Below, piece by piece: positions 24,810 through 34,153 of a stretch of 64,000 nt of DNA. Source of the DNA: Geosiphon pyriformis (taxonomy: Eukaryota; Glomeromycota; Glomeromycetes; Archaeosporales; Geosiphonaceae); assembly GCA_016748015.1 (NCBI GenBank), contig JAAOMT010000375.1, positions 115,096 to 179,095 of the forward strand, read 5' to 3'. Position numbers and translations under genes: made by a program. The number at the start of each line of letters is the position of its first letter. The stretch's first letter is position 1. The notes under the pieces were generated by a model. The model was given only the letters and a program-made list of their open reading frames with translations, was not told the DNA's origin and ran no database searches.

Positions 24810-25663
24810 TATTATTCATAGAATATAGGAAGTATATATTAGCATAAATTAGCCAATCAGAAGTAACCATAATAAATGTGGAATTCCAGGATTCCTATCA
24901 GAGGAATTGCAGAATTTCAGGAATTTTAGAATTCTCATACAAGGAATTACAGGATTCCAGAATTCCAGAATTCCTCTCAAAGGAATTGCAGGATTCCAGG
25001 AATTCCAAGATTCCTGGTGTGAAGAATTGAAGAATTGAGAAATCTCAATTATGTATATATAGTGGTAGTGTTAGAAATAGAAAAGACAGACCTTTTAGTT
25101 TAGATTTGATCTAAGTAACTTTTCACATCACAAATATTAATAAATAATTATTCACTATTTCAATCCACTTTTCCACTATCAACACTTCATGTTGATAGTA
25201 ATTCATACTTAACACACTGGAATAATAGCTTTTAATTATGGCTATTGATGAAATACTAACTTGAAAAAATTGCCTTGGCTATTTCTTTATTTTTCTTTGT
25301 TTTCTTTTATTTTTTTATTGTTATTTTTTTTATTGTTTACTAAATTGATTAAGGATTAAGCACTGAATTATTGATGTCAAGGATTGCCTGGTAAAAAAAC
25401 CCCTACAAGTGGATAGAATATGTACAAGAATTACAGATTACTTACTAGAGGATTGCTAACCACCAAGCCGAGAAAAAAATTGACGGAATTGCAATTCTGG
25501 AAGGCTACTAAAAACAACTATTGAATCTTTGTCCATTATACAAAGAACTCAACCAAAACCTTCAGATACAAACCATCTTTAGTAATCAACATCATTATAT
25601 TAATTAAGCACCAAGTTACAGGTTTGTTATTTGTTTTGAGATCCCAAATAATCACTTGTAACA
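24810..25663. repeat. Probable solo LTR of a second LTR-retrotransposon family
   Basis: An 854-bp insertion inside copy G, starting TATTAT and ending GTAACA (degenerate TGTTAT...ATAACA-type ends). CCAG at 24806-24809 is repeated at 25664-25667, so removing the insertion plus one CCAG restores the gypsy linker. It holds a GAATTCC-rich repeat block, TATATATA near 25055, and no coding frame. A solo LTR is the simplest reading; a non-autonomous element with long ends is an alternative. Confidence 0.6.
24875..25035. repeat. GGAATTCC/GGATTCC-type degenerate repeat block
   Basis: About a dozen close variants of GGAATTCCAGGATTCC, partly palindromic, follow one another within 160 bp of the putative solo LTR. 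Nothing similar occurs elsewhere in the window. Confidence 0.75.
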
Positions 25664-26464
25664 CCAGCAATAACAAGCCAATGGACAATTTTAAAGCTGG
25701 CAAAGAAGAAATTATTGTAAATAACAAGCTAATCTGTTGGTTATACTATAACATACTCAAAAAAACCTTTGACAAAAAGCCTAGCAAGAAAGCCAAATAT
25801 GACATAATTTATGTGTCCAGTACTGATACAATAAATTATTGTATTCTCCCAATAATGAATGTAAATTCTGTCTAATTTATTACAAGAATTGAGAACTTAT
25901 TAGCTTGATACCAAAAAAAAGATACAAAAAGTACAAAAGTTTTTTGAGAACAAATCATCAGAAATATAGTTATTAATAATAGAGCAAAAAAAATCCTTTT
26001 CAGAAGAAAAAAAAATAGACATTGAAAATTTGTTGGCTTAAAACAACCCAGTTATCTCAAAAAAAGTGATACTTCTGAATGTACATATGTAATACAATAT
26101 ATCATTACTACCAAAAAAACCTGCTCTATTTATCTGAAGTCTTACCAATTTAATTGCTGTAATAATAAGTTTATTAAGAAAGAAATAAACCAAATAAAAA
26201 ACCTTAAATTTATACAAAAAACCAACAATGAATGAGCTTTTTCAGTTGTAATAATATCCAAAAAATATGGAATTCTATGCTTTTGTGTTGACTATTGACA
26301 ATTGAATGCCAGCATTAAAAGAAATATATACTCACTTCTCAAAATTGATACAATGCTAAACTAATTCAATAATATTGTTATGGTTGAAACCCATAGTTTT
26401 TATTAGTTATCACATGTATTAGCCATTGATATCATATAATTAGCCACCCTATTTTTAGATAGTA

Positions 26465-26571
26465 ATCATTGACCTGATCAATGACCTGACCATTGACCTG
26501 ATCATTGACCTGATTATTGACCTAATCAATAACCTGATCATTGACCTGATCATTGATCTGGTCATTGACCA
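26465..26571 (+). repeat. Tandem 12-bp repeat in LTR (unit near TGACCTGATCAT)
   Basis: About 8-9 variant units lie head to tail. The core TGATCA is palindromic. The same block has about 5 units in the 3' LTR of A (about 33506-33571), about 9 in the 5' LTR of B (about 35805-35930) and about 4 in D (about 59725-59775). Confidence 0.85.
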
Positions 26572-26582
26572 CTTTAGATAGC

Positions 26583-26590
26583 TATATAAG
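26583..26590 (+). promoter_or_regulatory. TATA box of the element A LTR promoter
   Basis: TATATAAG lies just after the 12-bp block and is kept in the LTRs of B (35935-35942) and D (59785-59792). The position suits a U3 promoter; initiation was not shown. Confidence 0.6.
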
Positions 26591-27096
26591 CAATGATTCC
26601 CTTAGCTGTAGAAAGACATAATCAAAGTAACAAAATAAAACAATATCAATTACTTCCTTTTATAATCACTTATTCCCTTTTCCTTACCTTCAAGTATCTA
26701 TTTGTTGGCATTTACATACCTTATTTTTTTCCCTTTTTGATTTGTATTTGTTAAAATTAGCCTGAGAAGCAATTGGCTTGCTCTTGTAATTCATTGAATA
26801 AAGAAACGATTGAAAAGCACAACAATATCTGTTATTGATTCTAAGAATCACTGAGTTAAGGCATAGAATAATAGCAGCGGTGTTATCTTGTTGACAATTA
26901 CGGACTATTCCTCTACCTTCAGATTTAAGAAAAGATTAGTGACTGTGATTTTTATGAAACTGATCACACACATTGAATTCTTACTTATTCAATTTGCTCC
27001 CTTATTGTAATTCCCTCTTTGTTTATTTCTATTACCATATAATACTGTTCTCCTTTGCTATCTGTTAGCTTGTTACTCCAACTCATAACATAAAAG

Positions 27097-27108
27097 TGGT
27101 GCTCCCTG
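27097..27108 (+). other. Primer-binding site of element A
   Basis: TGGTGCTCCCTG starts six bases after the LTR. TGG is complementary to a tRNA CCA end. The site recurs in B (about 36458) and, with one change, in D (60312-60323). The matching tRNA is not in this window and was not identified. Confidence 0.65.
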
Positions 27109-27142
27109 TGAGATTGTCAAAATTCACTTATTCCCTTATTGT

Positions 27143-28696
27143 ATGGGTGATTACTCATATCTGTCACAGCAATCAGAAGAACACTTTGCAGCACACAATA
27201 GAAACGACCTAGATTTCATTGAACTTAATCTTCTGCCCTCCTGCTTGATCTGCTTTCCCCTTGAAAAACAATCCAGCAGACAATTCCAAGACTTTTGGAA
27301 CTGGTTCCTGAATGAGCATTTAGCTGAAACCTACACAGCTTATACAACTTATTACTTTGACCAAGCTTATTTTAAAAACGACTTTGAAGAAAGAAACAAC
27401 AGTATCAATCAGCTCTTATATTCTGCAACCTTTGAACAACAGCCTCCTGATTTCGAATATCTGAATCATCAAATCCACATTTGGATTGCTGCCCATCAAG
27501 CAACTGAAACTCCCTTTGAAACAGAAGAAGAAAGTTACCAAACTGCCCCTGTTTTTAACTTTTTATCAAGTAAATCAGATTCGTCTACACAAACAGTTAC
27601 TCCTGAACCAATGGCTAATAACTCCATACAAGCAAACATTCTGGCCACCCTCCAAGGTATACAAACTGCTCTAGGAAGAAGAAACAATATCCCACTACTA
27701 CTATTTAGAGATAATGCACAAGATTCAATTGAATGGTTGGATGATTTTGAGAGAGCTGCTACAGCCAACCAGTATAATGAAGAATACAAGTTCTAAATCA
27801 TTGGTGGCTACCTCCAAGGCTCTTCTGCTACCTGGTTCTCACAAGAAACAGATGCCAATGCTCAACACAGAATAATCAGATGGACACCAATTAATGCTGG
27901 AGAAAAAAATACCTCTTTCACTACCCAATTTGAGGCCAAGTTCAAAATCCCAATATTAATATCCAAATGGTGCATGGAATTAGAAAAAAGAACCCAAGGT
28001 TCTGGAGAAGTAGTGACTGAATATGCCAAGGCTATTAGAAAGCTAATCAAACGTGTAGACTCTGGGAAAAATTGGACAGAAGAGCAGAAAATTCACTCCT
28101 TCACAAAAAGATTGAGAACTGATCTATTATATGCTCTTTGGCCCCTCCTGGCTCTGAAAGATAATCCCACCATGGATATGGCCATTGAATTAGCACAAAG
28201 AATTGAAGATAACCAAAGGATGCACTTGGGATTCACACTACCAGTTTTTGCTCCTGCTCCTGTTATGGCTCCTGTCCCTTAAATGGCTGCTACTTTTTTT
28301 GCCACTCACACTCAAGATCCAAATGAACAGTTAATAGACAGACTCACAGCAAATTTTGCCCGGTTATTAGAACCCTTAGCCCAAGCAGTCAGAAAAAATT
28401 AACAACCACAAAGATCCAGATTTGAATCACGCTTCAATCAGCCCCAGCAACCACCTTATCAAAGACAACAAAATCATGGCCCACCTGTATGCTATCACTG
28501 TGGATTAACTGGACACTTTTCAAGAGATTGTAACAATCCTCCACTGCCTCCACTAGTTTCCAAAAACAATGATGCTCAGAACAACAGACCCAACAACAAC
28601 AATGTGCCCAACCAAAAACCCAATCATGCTAACATTAATTTCTTTGGAGAGGATCCCCTAGTTGAAGCCACTGTTTATCAGCCTTTAAACTGGTAG
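27143..28696 (+). pseudogene. gag of element A (capsid and zinc-knuckle nucleocapsid), three stops
   Basis: Gag forms the virus-like particle that packages element RNA. The frame starts at ATG 27143 (MGDYSYLSQQSEEHF) and ends at TAG 28694, 517 codons. The capsid-like part (about residues 170-380) includes a WFSQE segment and RKLIKRVDSGKNW. A Pro/Gln-rich stretch follows, then one CCHC knuckle, CYHCGLTGHFSRDC, near residue 450, then an Asn/Pro-rich tail. In-frame TAA codons at 27794, 28280 and 28400 replace codons that read CAA/CAG in the D copy. No frameshift is present. Translation to the end would meet the TTTAAAC heptamer two codons before the stop. Confidence 0.88.
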
Positions 28697-28720
28697 GTGC
28701 ACTTTCAAAGGGTAAAAGTA
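28684..28720 (+). promoter_or_regulatory. Predicted -1 ribosomal frameshift signal of element A
   Basis: T TTA AAC in the gag frame (28684-28690) is followed by TGG TAG, then seven bases after the heptamer by TGCACTTT, which can pair with AAAGTACA downstream (one mismatch here). Slipping back one base reads TTT AAA CTG and enters the open pol frame. Copies B, C and D have the same heptamer at the same place. Confidence 0.75.
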
Positions 28721-31377
28721 CAAGCCAACCAGAAAAAAACTCTTTTTATGCTTTTAACCTAACTAATAATAATTATAATATGGATGAATTAGCAATCAAC
28801 ACCTTTGAATCAACCAGAAAAAAGAAAAAAGCCAAGATTGATTTTATTTTGGACCCAAATAAAGCATCCAAATCATCTGCTAATAACAATGAGCCACCAA
28901 AGGCTAAGGTTTTTAAAAATCTTCCAAAGTTGGAACCCCCAAAAATTGTACAAAAATCTGAACTCTATTCTGTTGTTAAAGATTTCATAGAAACCCCAGC
29001 ACACATTACATTTGGCCAATTGATGACCCATCCACAATTCAGAAAAGATCTTCGCAAATCTCTGATTCCAAAGAAAAAGACACCCAAAACCAACAAACGC
29101 CCTCGCCAAGCTGGACTTGCTGACAATAGCAATGTTACTCCTCTAATTTGTAAAGCCCAAGTGGCTGGCTACTTCATCGATTTGATCCTAAACAGTAGAT
29201 CATCTGTTAGTGTTATTGCCAAACACTTTCTTGAAGGAATTGGCAAAAAAATTAATGAACCATTCACACAACCAATGACCAATGTACATGGTAATAAGAA
29301 GAAAGGGCTTGGCATAGCCAAAGCTATTCCTGTCCGCATCAATGGCATCAGCATTTAAACTGATATAGAAGTATCTGAAGTGAAAAAATACATCATTATT
29401 GTTGGCAATAAATGGCTCAAGAAAGCAAAAGCTTTGCTTGATTATAAACTCTGTGAACTAACCATCAGATGTGGTGAGAAACCCATTGTGGTTAAGTGTC
29501 GCCATTGGACAACTCTCCCAGTACCCAAACAGAGCCCAGAAGAAAATGAATCAGACGAATCAGATGATGAAAAAAGTGAGAAAGAAGAAGAACAAGAAGA
29601 ACAAAAAGAAACTACTGAACTCGTCTATACCATCTTTACCAGCAATGGCAAACCATTGGATAATGTCAAGGCAGATAAAGAAGAAATCATTGTCAATGGC
29701 AAGCTGATTTGCTGGCCTTATTATGACATGCTCAGAAGAATCTTTGACAGAAAGCCAGGCAAGAAAGCCAAATACAGTTATTGGTGGCATGGTCTTTGTG
29801 CCCAGTGCTGGTGCGACAAACCATTGTATTCTCCTAGTGATGAATGCATGTCCTGCCTGATCTATTACAAAGATTGGGAACCAATCAGCTTGATACCCTG
29901 TGAGGAAATAAAAGAAGTCCAAAAGTTTTTTGAAAATGAACCACCTGAAATCCAATCACTGGTTGTAGAACAAAGAGAACCCTCTCCAGAAGAAAGAAAG
30001 ATAGACATTGAAAACCTGCTGGCTAGAAACAGCCCAGTTGTCTCAAAAGAAGATGAACCTTCTGGACATACACATGTGATACAACACATCATCATTACCA
30101 GAGAAACTTGTCCCATTCATTTGAAGCCCTATTAATCCAACTGGCACAATGATAAGTTTATCAAAAAAGAAATAACCCGAATGAAAACCCTTGGATTCAT
30201 ACAAAAAACCAAGAGTGAATGGACATTCGCAGTTGTAGTGGTATCCAAGAAAGGAGAAACCCTACACTTTTGTGTTGACTATTATCAATTAAATGCCATT
30301 ACTGAAAGAGACATGTACCTATTTTCCAAGATTGATGCAATGCTAGACCAATTCCATGGTGCTGCTTTCTTCTCAACCATTGACTTAACTGCTGGATTCT
30401 GGCAAGTAGAGATGGATCCAGAAAGCAAAAAGAAAACTGCCTTCATCACCAAGTATGGCACCTATGAATTCACAGTCATGCCTTTTGGTTTCACAAATGC
30501 TCCTCCTACCTTTCAACACTTAATAGACAAAGTATTTGAATCAGTAAAAAAAAGCTTTGTTCTAGTCTACTTGGACGACATAATGATATACTCAAAAACC
30601 TGGAATAAACACCTTGAACATTTGCAAAAGATTTTTGACCTCCTTAGAAATGTTGGCCTCAAGATCAATCCAATCAAATCATTTTTTAGACGTCAATCCA
30701 CCCAGTTTCTTGGCCATCTTATTATAAAAGATAGAATCTTCCCTAATCCAGCCAAAATTGAAAAAGTTCAAAACATTAAACAACCAATGAATGTTCATGA
30801 ACTACGCTCTTTTCTTGGTTTGGCCTCTTATTACCGCAAGTTTGTCAAGGATTTCTCCAAAATTGCTGCTCTTCTTAATCAGCTACTTAGGAAAAACATC
30901 AATTATCACTGGGGCACTCATCAACAAAAAGCATTTGAAATTCTGAAGGAAAAACTGGTTACAGAACCCATCCTCATGCAACTTAATCTGGATCAACTTT
31001 TTATCTTCCATACTGATACATCTGGCTATGGACTTGGTGCTGTTCTTTCCCAGAAAGACAAAGATAGCAGAGAACATGCCGTAGCATATGCCAGTAGAAC
31101 TTTTACACTAGCAGAAAGGAACTACTTAGTCACAGAGCAAGAATGCTTAGCAGTAGTTTGGGCTACCAGCTACTGGAACAAATATCTTAAATGTGTAAAA
31201 TTTTTGGTGGTAACAGATCATCAAGCTTTAGTTTGGCTATGCAACAAAAAAAACCTGGAACATAAATGGATAATTCGCTGAATACTCCACTTGGATGAAT
31301 TCGACTATGACATTCAACACCACAAAAGAGCTAATCATCAAAATGCTAATGCTCTCTTCAGACTTACCATTCAGTGA
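28684..31377 (+). pseudogene. pol of element A: protease, Cys-rich domain, RT, RNase H
   Basis: One continuous frame entered by -1 slippage, with the first ATG at 28780. Protease: the flap region is present, but the active site reads NSR instead of DSG (about 29191). An acidic linker follows (29540-29610), then a Cys-rich segment with CAQCWC and DECMSC (29797-29856). RT at about 30180-30800: FCVDYYQLN, FSTIDLTAGFWQVEM, MPFGFTNAPPTFQ and the intact catalytic YLDD box. RNase H at about 31000-31240: HTDTSGYGLGAVL, EQECLAVVWA and VVTDHQALVWL. Stops at 29356, 30133 and 31279 break it. The frame ends at TGA 31375. RT residues look functional; the protease does not. Confidence 0.88.
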
Positions 31378-31442
31378 TAGTAAAACTCTCTCAAACCAAA
31401 CCAACTTAATTATTTGTAACTCCCCCACAAACAAACACGATA

Positions 31443-32756
31443 ATAGACTTGGACAACTACTCTGCCTTAATGGAATTTTTGGGTAAAGGACAATACCCGC
31501 CAGACTATACTCGACAGCAAAGAGAACATTTGTGCAAACAATCAAATTTCTATTTGATTTGCCAGAACCAGTTATATAAAAGAAATAAAAAAGATCCTGA
31601 CCACCCCCAAAGAGTTATTAGATTTGAAGAAAGAGAAATTGTGATCTACAATATGTACACTGATTCATTAGCTGAACACTTTGGAAAAACAAAAACAATT
31701 CAGAAAACTTTAGCTCACTATTATTGGTCTACCTTGGGAAAAAACATTGCTGAATACATCAAAACCTGTAATACTTGCCAAAGAAGAGAAAAACCCAATC
31801 GCAAGGAAAATATTCATCCAATCTCTTTTGGTCAACCATTTAACAGAATTGGTATAGATGTTGTTGGACTTTTAACAGTAACTCCTGATGGCAACAGATA
31901 TATTATCACAGCTACTGACTATCTTACAAAGTGGGTAGAAGCAAGAGCCACTCCAGATCAAACAGCAGTCTCAATTGCCAATTTCATTTATGAAGATATC
32001 ATTTGTTGCCATGGCTGCCCCAAAGAACTTTTATCTGACAGAGAAAGAGCTTTTCTTAGTACACTGGTTGAAGAACTTTGCAGAAAAATGGGAATACATC
32101 ATAAACTCTCTTCCTCTTATCACCCCCAAACAAATGGCCTAGTAGAACGTTTCAATAGAACACTATGTGAAACCCTAGCCAAAACCAGTAAAGAAACCAA
32201 CCTATGGGACAAAGTATTGCCTTCAGCTTTGTTCACCTACAGAACTGTGAATCATGACATAACAAGTTATGAACCTTTTTATCTGCTCTATAGATGAATA
32301 GCAATTCTACCAATAGAAACAGATATAGAAACAATACTTTTTGAAAAAATAACAATAGGAGATTACAAAGACATTTTGCAAAGAAGACTTAGTACTATTC
32401 TTGATTCATTGGTAGAAGCATAGATAATTGCCTTTGAAAAGATAAAACAGTTCCAAGAGAAGCTCAAAAAGAAAAAGACCTATAAAACACTTTTCTTAAG
32501 TGTTGGTGACTTATTTTTGGAATACCGTTCAGACAGAGACAATGTCTATGATGATAAATTCTCCAGCCGCTGGAAAAAACCTTTTATAGTCAACAAAGTT
32601 TTGAACAATGGTTCATATATCCTACAAGATCAATATAGAACAATATTCAGTGATTGCCCTGTTCATGGCACGCAACTCAAGAAATATCACAAACGACCTG
32701 ATTGGTTACTTGTTGTGGTAATACCAACCCAAATGATCAGCAAAAATCAAAGATAA
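31443..32756 (+). pseudogene. Integrase of element A (separate frame, two stops)
   Basis: Inserts the cDNA into the genome. The frame differs from that of RT/RNase H; the probable start is ATA at 31443, which is ATG in copy C. An HHCC zinc region ends in CNTCQRR (about 31772). The DDE core has IGIDVVG, LLSDRERAF and NGLVERFN, all three acidic residues present, followed by a C-terminal WKKPFIVNKVL..GSYIL module of GPY/F type. No chromodomain was seen. Stops at 32295 and about 32419 truncate it just after the core. The end overlaps the start of the next open frame. Confidence 0.8.
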
Positions 32757-32797
32757 ATAAATGCACCATTCCCAAAACAGAAGTATCTTCAATCGAC

Positions 32798-33454
32798 ATG
32801 AACAATTATTTCCTGGATCAAAACATTCAAAACGCTTTCTATACTCTCCATGAGTACTGGATCAAGAACTATTCAAATGCTACTCTGACTATTGGAAAAC
32901 AAACCACCATAACAGACAACAGTAGAACTTACACTGTTATTAGACCAAAGAAAACAACTACCAGAAGAGAAAAAATTGGTGGCAAAATGGATAAATACCT
33001 GCTAGAAAGCATAACAGCAGTTATACTTTCACCTTCCAGCACAATTGAAAAAATGATACAAGAAATCTTGCCCATAGACAAAAACTTGTCATATGGAAGA
33101 CAACTAGAACTCTATGGTCATCTTGGTAAAATCATAGAAGACATGAAGCTCATGAAGAAAACAACTTCAAAGATACAAAAGAAAATTTTGGGCATTATAT
33201 GATTGGATGTCCCAAGAGTTTTGACCATTGCTAAAAGAGCCAGAACTCTTATACAAAGATTTGGTTTCTTAGATACAAAACTTATTTCACCTTAAGTATT
33301 ATATACCCTATTCACAAAAGACTTCAACAAACTAGTTAGTTTTGAGTTAGACAAAACTCTTTACATAGACTATCCTATAAATAGCTTGATTTCGCCAGAG
33401 CTCAATCTCTTTGGAGAGGATGATGTTATGGTTGAAACCCATAGTTTTTATTAG
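32798..33454 (+). pseudogene. Extra ORF of element A after integrase, ending inside the 3' LTR
   Basis: I do not recognise this protein. It begins at a conserved ATG (MNNYFLDQNIQN), is rich in Lys, Ile and Thr with KKTTTRREK near residue 50, and looks helical towards the C terminus (IIEDMKLMKKTTSKIQ, then AKRARTLIQRFG). There is no signal peptide or membrane segment, so it is not an obvious envelope protein. Copy B keeps the frame in register for 229 codons, with its stop 64 bases inside the LTR. Here a TGA (33200), a TAA near 33293 and an earlier TAG (33452) interrupt it. Open sequence extends upstream to about 32702, overlapping integrase. Confidence 0.7.
33413..33423 (+). other. Polypurine tract of element A
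   Basis: GGAGAGGATGA directly abuts the 3' LTR; B has GGAGAGGATAA at 42773-42783. This is the expected plus-strand primer position. Confidence 0.65.
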
Positions 33455-34090
33455 TTATCACATGTATTAGCCACTAATGTTATATAATTAGCCACCCTAT
33501 TTTTAGATAGTGATTGTTGACCTGATCAATGACCTGACTGTTAACCTGATTATTGACCTGGTCATTGACCACTTTAGATAGTTATATAAGTGATAATTCC
33601 CTTAGCTGTAGAAAAACATAATCAAAGTAACAAAATAAAACAATATCAATTACTTCCTCTCATAATTGCTTACTCCCCTTTCCTTACCTTCAAGTATCTA
33701 CTTGTTGGCATTCACATACCTTATCTTTTCCTCTTTTTGATTTGTATTTGTTAGAATTAGCCTGAAAAGCAATTGGCTTGCTCTTGTAATTCATTGAATA
33801 AAGAAACAATTGAAAAGCACAACAATATCTGTTATTGATTCTAAGAATTGCCAAGTTGAGGCATAGAATAATAGCAGCAGTGTTATCTTGTTGACAATCA
33901 CGGACTATTCCTCTACCTTCAGATTTAAGAAAAGATTAGCAACTGTGATTTTTATGAGACTGATCACACACATTGAATTCTTACTTATTTAATTTGCTCC
34001 CTTATTGTAATTCCTTCTTTGTTTATTTCCATCACCATACAATACTGTTCTCCTTTGCTATCCATTAGCTTGTTACTCTAACCCATAACA
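33424..34090 (+). repeat. 3' LTR of element A (667 bp)
   Basis: Starts TGTTATGGTTGAAACCC and ends CCCATAACA. It is about 48 bp shorter than the 5' LTR, mainly through fewer 12-bp units. Confidence 0.9.
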
Positions 34091-34153
34091 ATATTATTTT
34101 TTTCTCAATCATTAATTTAACTACTAGATTTTGGCAAGTAAAAATGGATTCCC
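34091..34153 (+). mobile_element. Gypsy copy G, right part (RT continuation)
   Basis: After the second ATAT, the RT segment equivalent to AFFSTIDLTAGFWQVEMDS resumes exactly where it broke at 26375, and is then lost at a junction with LINE family 2 sequence. Confidence 0.8.

Larger units (their letters stand above)
24258..26375 (+). mobile_element. Gypsy copy G, left part (protease to start of RT), interrupted
   Basis: An old plus-strand pol fragment. The protease lies at about 24258-24680 (active site DSK instead of DSG) and the acidic linker runs to 24809. An 854-bp insertion occupies 24810-25663. The linker resumes at 25664 and the RT start runs to 26375, where element A is inserted. Its next bases are found at 34091-34153. 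It shows many C-to-T/G-to-A changes, milder than in copy H. No intact frame remains. Confidence 0.8.
26376..27090 (+). repeat. 5' LTR of element A (715 bp)
   Basis: Starts TGTTATGGTTGAAACCC and ends CTCATAACA. It contains a tandem 12-bp block (26465-26571) and a TATATAAG box. It differs from its 3' partner at scattered sites and in the number of 12-bp units, so the insertion is not recent. Confidence 0.9.
26376..34090 (+). mobile_element. Ty3/gypsy element A, complete, 7,715 bp with both LTRs
   Basis: TG...CA-ended LTRs at 26376-27090 and 33424-34090 flank a primer-binding site, gag, pol (protease, Cys-rich domain, RT, RNase H), integrase in another frame, an extra ORF and a polypurine tract. 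The target duplication is ATAT (26372-26375 and 34091-34094). Deleting the element plus one copy rejoins the RT of older copy G base for base. It carries a few stops per gene (mostly former Gln or Trp) and defective protease residues, so it is non-autonomous now, but it is one of the best preserved copies here. Confidence 0.92.

Noticed and set aside
25068-25217. A 150-bp copia-like solo LTR (TGTTAG...TTAACA)
   Set aside because: No target duplication flanks it, whereas the larger 24810-25663 unit has one; it is better seen as an internal part.
26465-26571. Regular repeats in the LTR as a CRISPR-like array
   Set aside because: Units are 12-bp head-to-tail variants without spacers, inside an LTR of a eukaryotic retrotransposon.
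31375-31380. Double stop TGA TAG / TAA TAA at the end of RNase H as a read-through signal
   Set aside because: The different stop pairs in A/C and B are what G-to-A change of TGG TGG would give, and the downstream frame is not open for long. Kept only as part of the integrase-frame question.
32798-33454. Extra ORF of the gypsy family as an envelope gene
   Set aside because: No signal peptide, transmembrane segment or Cys pattern of a surface protein can be seen.
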